From NCBI GenBank assembly GCA_903905585.1, contig CAIVHB010000005.1:1-49844 (forward strand): 49,844 bases of DNA, written 5' to 3'. A program made the position numbers and the translations under genes. This document shows, in pieces, positions 18,765-28,428 of the stretch (positions are counted from its first letter, which is position 1; every line of letters begins with the position of its first letter). The stretch comes from an uncultured Ferrovum sp. GTDB lineage: Bacteria > Pseudomonadota > Gammaproteobacteria > Burkholderiales > Ferrovaceae. The notes below the pieces were generated by a model. That model had not been told where the DNA came from, made no database searches, and saw only the letters and a program-made list of their open reading frames with translations.

Positions 18765-21218
18765 TTAAGAGGTGAATATCTTCTCAGGAGCCATACGTAC
18801 AGCTGCTCCAGTGGGACAAGCCCTAACGCATGCGGGTCCGCCTGCCTTGTCTTGGCATAAATCACACTTGACTGCTTTTTTGGTTGCATCAGGATCGTAG
18901 TCAGGCCTACGATTACCCGGTCGCTCACCCATCCCAAACAACATCCAAAGAATACCACCGCCAGCTTTGGGGGGCTTTTGCACAGACAACTGGATGACAC
19001 TAAATGGACAGTTACGCTCGCAATTACCGCATCCGATGCATGCATCACTGATCACCACGGCGCCCTCTTTGGTTCGACTGATCGCATCCGGAGGGCAGTC
19101 TTTCATGCAAGCAGGGTCTTCACAATGTCGGCATGCAACAGGAATATGGAAATCACCATAGGTTGGACCCGCTTCGCGGCGCAATCTACCCGTGCCATTG
19201 TGCGTTTCAGCGCAGGCAGTTTCACAATTATTGCAGCGTACACAAAGTGATTCATTAATCACCAGCACATCGGAGCCCTTGCCTACTCCCTGCTTAACGA
19301 GGAAGCTGGCCATTTCACCAGAGTCAGACGCCGTTTCTTCTGTCATGACATTGGCGCGCGTGCGCTCTGCTGCCACTACCGCCATCGCTTGACGTAAGGC
19401 AGGAATGGAATCGAGTTGTTGTTTAAACGCATCGGCTTTCAAAACCATGACTTCAGTAGCGACGGCTGCCTTCACTGTTGCAGAACGCTTATCTTCGTTA
19501 ATCAGAGCCATTTCACCGACATAATTACCGGCGGCCAGATAAGACAAGACCCGGTCTTGCTTATCCGTTTTATTAGAAACAATCACTGAGCCAGTCCTAA
19601 TAAGATAAAGACCGTCTGCCTCATCACCTTCGCTGAACAAAGCTTGTCCAGTTTGGTATTTACGTTTCTCAATTCCGCTATCAATCAGCGCCTGAACAGC
19701 CTCAGGGGTGACCATCGATCCGATATAGTTGAAGATCGCATTACGCAGGAAGGATTCATCAACAATGCGTCGCAACCCATCAATGGTCTCAATCATTCTG
19801 AGCATAGTGGTACGCGGTGTTTCTATGAGCGCGCAGTTCTCATTTGCGGTGATGGTAGCTGTACGTCGGCGTCCTGATAACAAACCCATTTCACCAAAGA
19901 AAGCGCCTGCGGCGAGCTTAATTTGCTTGGTCTTGCCTTCTTTATCCTCTACCTCAATAGACACACTGCCTTCAATAATTGAGAAGAACGTATTGGTGTA
20001 ATCATGCTTTTGGAAGATGACTTCGCCCTTTTTAGGAACAAGGATACGGGAGTGCAGCATGAATTCACGCAACTGCAAAGTGGACATCTCTCGTAATAAA
20101 GGCATGCTCTTACATGCAAGCGCCAAAACCTCTGCAACAGGAAGCTGCGGTTTCCATGCTCGGATACGCTCTTTTAAGAAGGGCTCATCCACAGGTTCAA
20201 TCGGACGACCCAAGATCATCTCAACCAATTCATAACCCTGGTTCATGGCCTGCTTAATGAGTGGATAACCACTCAATGCACCTACAACAAATACACCTGG
20301 TACTGTCGACTCATAGCGCTCAGAAAGAATCGGTAAAGAGACGGGACTTTCGTTTTGGAATTTGATCCCAAAGCTCTCCACTAATTTACGCGGAGGAATC
20401 GCACCGAGTCGACCGATGACGCGATGGCAAGGAATGACTGCCTCGCCTTCGGTTCCACTATAAACATAATTAAGCGGAGGTTCAGCGCCCGTTGCTTCAA
20501 CCCGAAGGGTATTGGCGCTGTAACAAACCTTGAGGTTCCCGTTTTTCTCAGCCTTTAGAATCAGCTCACGGTTACCGTCCTTACACAATGCAAACTCACC
20601 CGCACGATTCACCATGTAAACCGAGTTTTGCTTCATCAGACCAAGAGCGTTCTCGATACCGGCATCGCCCGCACCAATCACAATAATGGTTTCGCCCTTG
20701 TACTCATCTGGGTCAGCTAAGGTGTATTGAACTTGAGGAAGATTTTCACCCTCCACACCCAATTTACGCAGGTTGCCCTGCATACCAATTCCTAAAATTA
20801 CGGTTCGTGTGGTGTATTCGCTCCCATCCTCACAGGTAACCGTAATCACTTTAGTCGTTTCATCTCGGGCCATCGCTTTAACGCGTTTACCCATTCCAAC
20901 ATTTACTTTTTTCTCGGTAGTGCCCTTGGTCCAGTTTTCCAGAATGGTCTCGCGTAACCCCGCTTCAAAAGGCAAATCACTGCGCAGCGGCAATACGCTG
21001 GGCTCTGCCATCACGTGCTTACCTTTTTGATACTTAAAAATTGTATCTGCAAGGTGCGTTTCTGCTTCTAACAGAATGTGCTTTGCATCTAGTGCAGCTG
21101 CACGCGCTGCTGCTGAAACACCACTCGGGCCAGAACCGATAATGACGATATCGTACTCAGCCTGAGCATCTGCAAACAACATCTTAGAATGTGCACTTGG
21201 GGAGGCAGCCATGATCAC
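18765..21218 (-). CDS. Fusion protein: TrxR-like FAD/NAD(P) oxidoreductase, two cyclic-nucleotide-binding domains, and four-cluster 4Fe-4S ferredoxin
   Basis: An 817-aa soluble protein with no signal peptide or membrane helix. Residues 22-345 form a thioredoxin-reductase-like flavoprotein with GSGPSG (28-33), a second dinucleotide loop GAGDAG (181-186) and the FAD-side motif VFVVGALSG. The TrxR CxxC pair is absent. Two cNMP-binding domains follow (about 385-490 and 510-615), with phosphate-cassette-like FGEMGLLSGRRRTAT and VGEMALINEDKRSAT. The C-terminus (655-805) has four cysteine groups: CVRCNNCETAC, CRHCEDPACMKDC, CIGCGNCERNC and CDLCQ-x7-CVRAC, as in NrfC/DmsB-type ferredoxins. It probably passes electrons between NAD(P)H and the membrane or multiheme partners, perhaps gated by a nucleotide or other effector. 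GTG 21218 overlaps the previous stop, and ATG 21212 is possible. It is the last gene of the operon. Confidence 0.85.
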   Translation of the reverse strand: MIMAASPSAHSKMLFADAQAEYDIVIIGSGPSGVSAAARAAALDAKHILLEAETHLADTIFKYQKGKHVMAEPSVLPLRSDLPFEAGLRETILENWTKGTTEKKVNVGMGKRVKAMARDETTKVITVTCEDGSEYTTRTVILGIGMQGNLRKLGVEGENLPQVQYTLADPDEYKGETIIVIGAGDAGIENALGLMKQNSVYMVNRAGEFALCKDGNRELILKAEKNGNLKVCYSANTLRVEATGAEPPLNYVYSGTEGEAVIPCHRVIGRLGAIPPRKLVESFGIKFQNESPVSLPILSERYESTVPGVFVVGALSGYPLIKQAMNQGYELVEMILGRPIEPVDEPFLKERIRAWKPQLPVAEVLALACKSMPLLREMSTLQLREFMLHSRILVPKKGEVIFQKHDYTNTFFSIIEGSVSIEVEDKEGKTKQIKLAAGAFFGEMGLLSGRRRTATITANENCALIETPRTTMLRMIETIDGLRRIVDESFLRNAIFNYIGSMVTPEAVQALIDSGIEKRKYQTGQALFSEGDEADGLYLIRTGSVIVSNKTDKQDRVLSYLAAGNYVGEMALINEDKRSATVKAAVATEVMVLKADAFKQQLDSIPALRQAMAVVAAERTRANVMTEETASDSGEMASFLVKQGVGKGSDVLVINESLCVRCNNCETACAETHNGTGRLRREAGPTYGDFHIPVACRHCEDPACMKDCPPDAISRTKEGAVVISDACIGCGNCERNCPFSVIQLSVQKPPKAGGGILWMLFGMGERPGNRRPDYDPDATKKAVKCDLCQDKAGGPACVRACPTGAAVRMAPEKIFTS

Positions 21219-22573
21219 ATTTGACCTTGAGTAATGAGCGTTCGCAGCGAAGTCAACTGACCTGCAAACACTTTGGGTTGGTATTCTTCATCGTGACGTA
21301 ATGTTTTGCGTAAATCAGCAAGTTGACGATTCACTTCTTTAGGGGACTTTAACCCGCCAGACTTAGTCAATGAAAGCGAAAGGTCTGCCAAAGCCATATA
21401 AGCCTGTTCTGCTCCCGCGTAATCAGACAAATCCCCCGACATCGCTTCATCAATTAATGCACTCATCACCCTCCGAAGCTCTGGGGTATCTATTTTTTGC
21501 TTCTGAATAACAGCAAAGTACTGATCTAGAGAGCCTGCAACTGCAAGGGCAGTTTCTTGGGGTGTTTTACCTGAGGGATCGCCATTACCCGAAACAGCTT
21601 GATGCAAACGAACAATACTTCTAGATAACTCGGGCGCGCTCACTGGATCAAGCACCCGAACAATTGCGCGCACCATCAGCAAATTACTATCATTCAAACG
21701 AATACGCCCAGGCCCTACGCCTAATCGTGGTGTCCATTTTTCCTGACTCATGGGATGGTGACAGGCATAACAATCAAAAACGACTAACTCAGGAAATATT
21801 CCATCGTGGCCAAGCTTAGGATCAGCGAAGGTTTTGAGTAATTGTTGCGACGCGACGACTTGTCCAATTGCCCAAATTTTAATGGGGTTGTATTCGCCTT
21901 TACGCTGATGCCAGTCATCATCAATTTGAACGTGTGAGGGTTCAATGGCTGAGAAGGTTTCAAGTTCGAAGGAAATTCTAGGATGACCTGCCCCCATGAT
22001 GCGGTGAGTCACAAAACGGTTTTGATCGCCAAAATGGCAGGATAGACACAACTTAGCTTGCGCTACAGGCTGATCTGTTGGGTATAAACCATTCGCTATA
22101 TTCTTAGCATGTGTCTCACCTTCGATGGTGTGAGATTTGATCCATCGTCCAGCCGGGCCATGACAGGCTTCACAACCCACGCCTTCATTTTGAACAAAGC
22201 GTTCTCCACGTAATGCAGGAGCAGGATTATGCGCATGGCAATCTAAACATATTTTAGATTCATGGGCGGGTTTATCTAATCCTAAGTTTTTAGCAATACG
22301 CTTAGATTGATCGTTGAGTAAAACCTTGAAAGTTTGAGTATGTTTATCAAGGCGCAACCAAGTCGTATATTCGTTTTGAAGAACGTGGGAGCTCTTCCAA
22401 GGAGTAACCGATCCATGGCAAAGACTGTTCGCACAGTTCACCGATCCTACCGTCATATCGTGCGAGACGTTAGGTGTAGGAAAATCTACTGCCCTAGCCG
22501 CCAGGGGCAATAGACACAGCATGAACAGCAGAGAATTCAACGCAAGGCCAAGTTTACGAGTCGTTGCAGCCAT
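21215..22573 (-). CDS. Periplasmic pentaheme cytochrome c (cytochrome c554-like)
   Basis: A 452-aa protein with a Sec signal peptide (about 1-28). Heme sites are an unusual CANSLCH (47-53, spacing CX4CH) and four CxxCH: CLDCH (109), CEACH (134), CLSCH (176) and CYACH (268). A GAGHPRISFEL segment near 195-204, common in c554-type multiheme cytochromes, supplies a candidate distal ligand. The C-terminal third (about 290-452) is helical and lacks hemes. No lipobox or anchor is seen, so it is likely a soluble periplasmic shuttle. Its ATG overlaps the stop of the decaheme/LVIVD gene by one base, and its stop overlaps the flavoprotein gene by 4 bp. Confidence 0.85.
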   Translation of the reverse strand: MAATTRKLGLALNSLLFMLCLLPLAARAVDFPTPNVSHDMTVGSVNCANSLCHGSVTPWKSSHVLQNEYTTWLRLDKHTQTFKVLLNDQSKRIAKNLGLDKPAHESKICLDCHAHNPAPALRGERFVQNEGVGCEACHGPAGRWIKSHTIEGETHAKNIANGLYPTDQPVAQAKLCLSCHFGDQNRFVTHRIMGAGHPRISFELETFSAIEPSHVQIDDDWHQRKGEYNPIKIWAIGQVVASQQLLKTFADPKLGHDGIFPELVVFDCYACHHPMSQEKWTPRLGVGPGRIRLNDSNLLMVRAIVRVLDPVSAPELSRSIVRLHQAVSGNGDPSGKTPQETALAVAGSLDQYFAVIQKQKIDTPELRRVMSALIDEAMSGDLSDYAGAEQAYMALADLSLSLTKSGGLKSPKEVNRQLADLRKTLRHDEEYQPKVFAGQLTSLRTLITQGQM

Positions 22574-25500
22574 TATTTACTCTCCTGCGCACGGTAGGCG
22601 GTCTTTGAGGGCAATGAAGGAATCCAATCTTTAGCTTCAGCTTTATCGCTGACCATCCATACGCTTCCGTCTTTACGTAAGAACAGTTTTTCCATCTCAG
22701 AGCGATTAAAAGGACGGGATCCAATACGCCCGAAAATAGCAATTTGACCACCGGTCTCGTCCACTCCACGGTCTCTGTCTAAACCTTTAGAGAGTGCCAT
22801 GGCAGGTGACTCTGTTTTACGCCAAGCGATAAGATGAGGCTTAGGATCAGGTGAGAAACCATAAAACTTAGGTTGGATTTCAGGAGAAGTGAGTTGAAGC
22901 ACTTTTAATCCATTTTTGCCATCTGCCACATACGCAAATAATGATGCATTTGTTGAACCCACAATGACATCTTGCGCATCATTTAACTGACCGTCAGCGG
23001 TATATTTTTGATACAGCTTAGGTGCATTTGGCTTTTCAATATCTACGATCACTAAGCCCTCTGCACCAGCAGCCACATAAGCAAAGGTCCTAGCCAAATA
23101 CACCTTACGGGCATCTGCAAGAGGAACGGCTACGTTCAAGAGTTCTGGTTTTTCAGGCTGAGTGACATCAATCACTCGCAGGCCCGTTTTGTCGGTCACA
23201 AACAAATAGCGAAACTGTAGGGCCGAAGCACGCGCATCCTCAAGGGGAATGACTTTAATCAGACGTGGTTTCAACGGATCATCAATATCCACAAACACCT
23301 CGCCTTTAGGCGTACTAATGTATGCGTAATGACCCCCCACTGTGATGTGCTTCGCACCATTTAGCACCCCATTTGGATTCCAGGTTGCAGCACGTCCCAA
23401 GAAATTATTGCGGGGCTCGCGATCTGCCAAGGTATCTACGTTCACCACAATCAACCCTTCTTGTGCATCCGTGATGAATGCATAGTGGTAAATGGGATGG
23501 AAGGGCTGTTCTTGATTGGTCACGCGCATTAAGTCGCCTTCATTACGTAAAGGCGCAATGGGCTGGTTCGTCGGCAAGGCAACGCAGGTTGCATTAGGCG
23601 AGGCCACATGGGTGTCATGCCCTAAAGGAGAGAATGGAGCAGTAATGATCTTCTGTGAAACACCCTTGTTAGCAATACCTGCAATATCGTAAACGCGGAA
23701 TCCCCCTGCCCCCTCAGCGACAAAAACATACTCACCTCGCATTTGAATGCAATTCACTGCACCCTCAGTCGTATGGCTATGGGCTTCTGGTAGTTCACGC
23801 TTGCGGTCTTCATGCGCTTTGAAATAGTCAGGATAGGCGTAGCGCTGTAAATAACTTCCTAACACAGATTGTGGTTCGTCCCATTCCGTCACGGTTACCG
23901 CTTCAATGTGACCGGCTTCTCCTAGCCAAGCGTTGTAACCAATGAAGTTAACGAAGTTAGTTCCCTGCAAGAGTAACTGAGCCATGATGGCGTTATTGTT
24001 ATTCTCTTTGGAGATGTGGCAATCCGAACAGGTCTTGGTTTCTTCTTTACGCTCTGTGTGTGGGTAATGGGGTGCAAATGCCTGTGAGGAATAACCACTT
24101 GCAGCAATAGGCGGTTGTTGAATGTAGATTCGCTCACGATTGATATTAGTGGAAGACAAAATCAACGCCGAACTGGATCGAATCGGCGTGACTTTAGATC
24201 CTTTCACTGGGCCACTTAAACCAAGTTGGAAAATGTCATCGCGAACGACTTGAGGGTTATAGGTCGCATAGTTTCTTGATTCTGAACTCTCGTAGTGGTG
24301 TCGTTCAGTTTTCCAGTTCGCCTGGATTGGCAGATGGCAACCGTTGCAACTGGTAGACCAGGATAAGTGGCAGGTGTAGCAAGTCATTTTGCTATTGTCA
24401 TGCGCGAGTTTTAACGCACCAGGACCCCATTTTCCTTCTTGACCTTCTGGGCCCGATGCCATTAATTTTGCATGGGCAGCCTTCTCGTTATATTTGGGAT
24501 GGTTAGGGTTGACGCTGTTTTTAACTAGCGACACTTCCCATTCTTTCTTTGGGTCGAGTGCAGCACGTTGATAAAGTTTGCCATCGCGCCACTCAAAACG
24601 CTTACGTCCATCTTGAACGGTGAGGGTGGACAAATCCATGCCTCCTGGACGGGCAGCAGGGCCGGAGGTATGCAAGGTGGGGTAGGCATCAACTGTTCCA
24701 TGGCAATCGGTGCAGTCCACCTCAATCGCGGCAGCAACTTCCCCATAGATATGTCCGTTTCCATGCATATCTTGCGCGAAATGACAGTCGACGCAATGCA
24801 TACCCAAATCCATGTGAATAGAACTGAGATGCACTGTCTTCTTCCATTTTTCAGGATCGTTATCGTCGATTTCTTTTCCCTTTGCATCGAGCAGGGTGCC
24901 CTTACGATCGCGCTTAAAAATAGCGCGAAAATTCCAGCCATGTCCGTGGTAGTCAGCAAACTGCGTATCGTGCAACTCTTTGTTTAAAGAAGAAACATTT
25001 TTAAGGAACTCTGGATCACTCCACTTACCACGTATTGCAGCCTCCTCAGGATTACGATCAAGGATTTTGCGCGCTTCTTCGTCGGTTGGATAACGCTGCT
25101 TTTCGGGCCACATTGCTGGGGCATCCGATTCGTAATCCCACATGGTGTAGCCATAGAAGGAATTCACGAAAATGTTGGGCTGGTGCATATGGCAAACCAT
25201 ACACTGCGATGAGGGAATTGCACGCGTGAACGCGTGTTTAAGCGGATGACCCGATTCACCTTTAGGAATGGTGGGGTCAACAGTTTGGGTCATACCTTCA
25301 TGGCCATAACGTGCATAGGGCCCGGAGTGCAAAGGATTACGATCATTTCCATAAATGGTATGGCAGGCGGTACATCCTGAAGAACGATAATCACCTGGCT
25401 GTTCATTCGTCCCTAAGAACCAAAGATGCGGATCATTCAATCGGGTTTTAGTCACGTTGATCAAAGGTACGGCAATATTGCTACCTGTCCCCGGCGCGCG

Positions 25501-26385
25501 ATTAGACTGATGAATATCAGGACGTCCTGGCTCATCGAGCTTTTGTAGACCACCACTCGAATTTGGCAAACCAATTTCGGGAAATGCGCTGCTGATCACG
25601 CGACCACCGCGCTCAAACACACGGAACACATCGGAAGGAGGGACGGTTTCCCATGCTGGCAATGGATACAGTTTTTCTAATACACCTTTAAATACAAATA
25701 ACTCGTTGCTTGGCTTAACGGGGTTGACCAATACCGCAGCCTCGCTGTCTTTGGTATAGGACTCGCCTACCATATATCGCTTGTAAGGCAGGATTCCGTT
25801 GTTATAGCTCGCTCCACCCCACAACATCGCTGAGGTAGACATCAAACTGCGCTCCTGCGCCTGAATGATCGATAGATGACATGCACCGCAAGCATCTCGC
25901 GCAACTCTCAAATCCCCTGGATTTATAAATCGAATAAATGCAGCGGGTTCGCTATTGAGGTGAGAGTAAGATTGTTTAGGGTTTGCTGAGGAAGGGTAAT
26001 TCCAAAAAGCTTTGTCGCGAGGCTGAATATGTGCTTTACCCAAAACCTCTAGATAAGCAGGCGCTTTGTGATCACCGGCAGCCACTTCTTTTGAAGGATG
26101 TACTCCTGCGTTACCGCCATGGCAATCGGTACAACCAATGACCACACCAGGATTCGAATGCATGGTGTGGTTATCGGATTCGGTATGACACATCACGCAG
26201 CCGGCTGACTTCAAATCGGCTTCAGCTTGGGTCTGCGCCTTGGGTGCAGGGGGCGCCATTAAATCAGAATGGGCACTCATGGCGTGCTTTTCATCAGAGG
26301 CCTGAACCCACCATGCCGAAAATACCAATGCACTCAGGGCAAGAGCAGCAGCAATTCGTGAAACGTGTTTTTGAGTAAAGGCCAT
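22573..26385 (-). CDS. Decaheme cytochrome c with C-terminal LVIVD-repeat beta-propeller
   Basis: A 1270-aa exported protein with signal peptide about 1-29. Ten CxxCH sites start at residues 63, 85, 165, 337, 394, 530, 557, 668, 679 and 785. From about 880 to 1200 it carries LVIVD-type blades, including EGLIVVNVD, GLRVIDVTQPEKPELL, GLVIVDIEKPNAPKLY and GLKVLQL, which should form a beta-propeller of the kind found in surface or periplasmic proteins. The combination suggests an electron carrier with a binding or docking propeller, placed in the periplasm or on the cell surface. It starts 2 bp after the stop of the outer-membrane barrel gene, which supports a joint porin-cytochrome function. There is no lipobox. 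I know of no named homologue. Confidence 0.85.
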   Translation of the reverse strand: MAFTQKHVSRIAAALALSALVFSAWWVQASDEKHAMSAHSDLMAPPAPKAQTQAEADLKSAGCVMCHTESDNHTMHSNPGVVIGCTDCHGGNAGVHPSKEVAAGDHKAPAYLEVLGKAHIQPRDKAFWNYPSSANPKQSYSHLNSEPAAFIRFINPGDLRVARDACGACHLSIIQAQERSLMSTSAMLWGGASYNNGILPYKRYMVGESYTKDSEAAVLVNPVKPSNELFVFKGVLEKLYPLPAWETVPPSDVFRVFERGGRVISSAFPEIGLPNSSGGLQKLDEPGRPDIHQSNRAPGTGSNIAVPLINVTKTRLNDPHLWFLGTNEQPGDYRSSGCTACHTIYGNDRNPLHSGPYARYGHEGMTQTVDPTIPKGESGHPLKHAFTRAIPSSQCMVCHMHQPNIFVNSFYGYTMWDYESDAPAMWPEKQRYPTDEEARKILDRNPEEAAIRGKWSDPEFLKNVSSLNKELHDTQFADYHGHGWNFRAIFKRDRKGTLLDAKGKEIDDNDPEKWKKTVHLSSIHMDLGMHCVDCHFAQDMHGNGHIYGEVAAAIEVDCTDCHGTVDAYPTLHTSGPAARPGGMDLSTLTVQDGRKRFEWRDGKLYQRAALDPKKEWEVSLVKNSVNPNHPKYNEKAAHAKLMASGPEGQEGKWGPGALKLAHDNSKMTCYTCHLSWSTSCNGCHLPIQANWKTERHHYESSESRNYATYNPQVVRDDIFQLGLSGPVKGSKVTPIRSSSALILSSTNINRERIYIQQPPIAASGYSSQAFAPHYPHTERKEETKTCSDCHISKENNNNAIMAQLLLQGTNFVNFIGYNAWLGEAGHIEAVTVTEWDEPQSVLGSYLQRYAYPDYFKAHEDRKRELPEAHSHTTEGAVNCIQMRGEYVFVAEGAGGFRVYDIAGIANKGVSQKIITAPFSPLGHDTHVASPNATCVALPTNQPIAPLRNEGDLMRVTNQEQPFHPIYHYAFITDAQEGLIVVNVDTLADREPRNNFLGRAATWNPNGVLNGAKHITVGGHYAYISTPKGEVFVDIDDPLKPRLIKVIPLEDARASALQFRYLFVTDKTGLRVIDVTQPEKPELLNVAVPLADARKVYLARTFAYVAAGAEGLVIVDIEKPNAPKLYQKYTADGQLNDAQDVIVGSTNASLFAYVADGKNGLKVLQLTSPEIQPKFYGFSPDPKPHLIAWRKTESPAMALSKGLDRDRGVDETGGQIAIFGRIGSRPFNRSEMEKLFLRKDGSVWMVSDKAEAKDWIPSLPSKTAYRAQESK

Positions 26386-26387
26386 AT

Positions 26388-28427
26388 TTAGAATGTAAGC
26401 ACTGCATTAAATACGATTGAGTAGAGCGTGCCTTGAGATGTTCCGTACATCTGCTTAAGACCCGTCCCTGGGATAAGAGCTGCTACCGATCCATTGAATA
26501 TTACGTTCTGATGCAACCATGGGCGCCAGTGAAAGCCGATAGAGGTATCAACACCCAAGGCTTTTGAAGGAGGCGCTTCAGTTAATAGATAGCCCAACAC
26601 AGTGGTATCAACAAAGCGTAAATTGGACACGTTTCCAAATACACGGAACTCAGGAGTGAGATCGAAATCAGCACCTATGCCGAGTAGGAACAAACCGGGG
26701 TTGATGAAGTTTGATTGACCCTCATCTTTAGAAGATCTTAAAGAGGGCAAAATACCGTTACCCCCCGTTAATGCGAGCGCGCCACCGCCAATTAATGGGA
26801 TGGACTGACGAATAAAATAACTGGTATCAGATCCCGCGAAATTGGGGTTTTCTAGAATGGCATCAAATCCTGTTTCACGCCCACCGTATGGATCACTGTC
26901 GGCACTCGCGATGGCTAGATTTGCACGAATGCGCACCCAATCAAAATCTCGAGAGAGTTCGGTAGCATGAAAACCCGCAAAAATCGTGGCTGGTTTTCTT
27001 GAAATTTGGTTGTGACTATCGTAGCCATAGGCCAGATAGGTGGTTGTTGAAAGATTCCAACGGTCGAAGTGGCCTTCACCCGCATAACCGAGATAGGTGA
27101 CATGATAATTATGCGGACGAATATCTCCCACATTTAATGGGCGCACTAAAAATCCGTTGTTGTTGTAGTGTTGTTCTGTTTCGTGATTGACGTTATAAGT
27201 CAAGGAAAACTGTGAGGTGAAACCTTTAACCAGTGAATCTTGGATGTATAAGTTTGCTGTAATGACGTCGTCATTTCGAAGCCCTTGAGACAAATCATTC
27301 AAACCACTATTAGTATCTTTCTCAATACGCTTAAACCAGCCTAGATTGTATTGGTACTGGTTGTTATCCCGGTTTCCAAAAAAACGCACTCCGAACGGAA
27401 CGTCTTGATACAAAAACCCACGGAAGTCACTGGTGAAGGGCTGAATGCCTACTCGAACGCTATCAAAGTCATACCGATCAGAGACATTGCGCAAATGCAC
27501 GTCAGCAAAGAGTTCCTGCACACCCACATATCCATCTGATCGGGTATCGCCATGACTGGGGTCAACATTCAACACACCCAGTTCAGCTGCTTTCACGTAA
27601 CTACGATTTAAAACAGGAGAAAACTTCAGTTCCCACTCTGGCGGCTTAAAGGTGGTGTCACCCTTTGATAGATCCGCACTGAGGATAATGTTCTGAACAC
27701 CTGCATGAAGGGTATTGCGCCCAAAAGTATTGTTCGCCCCAACATAGGAAGCCCCCTGAGTAGCCACAGGCAAGGGAACGCGTTGATATTGAACAATCGT
27801 GTCTGAAATGGCCCCTAGATTCAGGAAAATCTCTTCGCCCCATTCTGGAAACACGGGCAAATCACCTTTCAATTCGTTCTGATGGTAAGGATCGTACCAA
27901 GGAAATTTAAACCCTAAGGCCTGCATCAAACGCCATCTATCCTCAATAGGAATAAAGTCTCTTGGCAAATTTGCTTCAGGAGGAGGAATTTGAGAAGGAT
28001 CAATCGGTGGCAGGGTTACAAGTTTTTGTGGCGTAGCAATGGGCTTAGACAACAAGGTTTCATTCCCATCAATCAGTTGACCATTACCGATATTTTCCAA
28101 GGCGTATCCCACTGCGCCCCGATTCGGCAATAGTGAGACAGTCATCTCGCCGTATTCAGCTAGAACACTATGCACCCAGCCCAATTCGTTGATAGAACTG
28201 ACCTTGATACGATACCAATCGCCCTTTTGCTCAATGACATCTAGAAGGTTGCCTTTCGGAATTTCAAACAAAGCAATTTCAGCTTCATCCGGCTTGGGAT
28301 AGACCTTGATGGTATTTGCATTGACCTGTAACTGGTAACCAACGGGCAAGGTTTCTGCCTGCGCTTCAACCAAAGAAAGAGCTGCCGAAAGAATTACCGC
28401 GCGGACAATGAGATTGATCTTATTCAT
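26388..28427 (-). CDS. Outer-membrane beta-barrel protein with N-terminal SH3 domain
   Basis: A 679-aa protein. ATG 28427, 1 bp after the stop of the lipoprotein gene, gives a clean signal peptide cleaved after VEAQA. The frame extends 16 codons further upstream into that gene, which I reject. Residues about 29-93 look like a bacterial SH3 domain (IKVYPKPDEAEIALFEIPKG, GDWYRI, GWVHS). Residues about 190-679 are rich in alternating aromatic strands and end in a terminal Phe, as outer-membrane barrels do. A DPYHQNELKGDLPVF segment precedes the barrel. There is no cysteine, so the CxxC of MtrB is absent. It is probably the pore that seats a cytochrome in the outer membrane, by analogy with porin-cytochrome conduits. 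Confidence 0.7.
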   Translation of the reverse strand: MNKINLIVRAVILSAALSLVEAQAETLPVGYQLQVNANTIKVYPKPDEAEIALFEIPKGNLLDVIEQKGDWYRIKVSSINELGWVHSVLAEYGEMTVSLLPNRGAVGYALENIGNGQLIDGNETLLSKPIATPQKLVTLPPIDPSQIPPPEANLPRDFIPIEDRWRLMQALGFKFPWYDPYHQNELKGDLPVFPEWGEEIFLNLGAISDTIVQYQRVPLPVATQGASYVGANNTFGRNTLHAGVQNIILSADLSKGDTTFKPPEWELKFSPVLNRSYVKAAELGVLNVDPSHGDTRSDGYVGVQELFADVHLRNVSDRYDFDSVRVGIQPFTSDFRGFLYQDVPFGVRFFGNRDNNQYQYNLGWFKRIEKDTNSGLNDLSQGLRNDDVITANLYIQDSLVKGFTSQFSLTYNVNHETEQHYNNNGFLVRPLNVGDIRPHNYHVTYLGYAGEGHFDRWNLSTTTYLAYGYDSHNQISRKPATIFAGFHATELSRDFDWVRIRANLAIASADSDPYGGRETGFDAILENPNFAGSDTSYFIRQSIPLIGGGALALTGGNGILPSLRSSKDEGQSNFINPGLFLLGIGADFDLTPEFRVFGNVSNLRFVDTTVLGYLLTEAPPSKALGVDTSIGFHWRPWLHQNVIFNGSVAALIPGTGLKQMYGTSQGTLYSIVFNAVLTF

Positions 28428-28428
28428 A

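Noticed and set aside
18765..21218. Assignment as a thioredoxin reductase
   Set aside because: The redox-active CxxC of thioredoxin reductase is missing, and the protein has cNMP and ferredoxin domains.
26388..28427. Assignment of the barrel as MtrB/PioB
   Set aside because: The protein has no N-terminal CxxC and carries an SH3 domain that those families lack. Only the general barrel call is kept.
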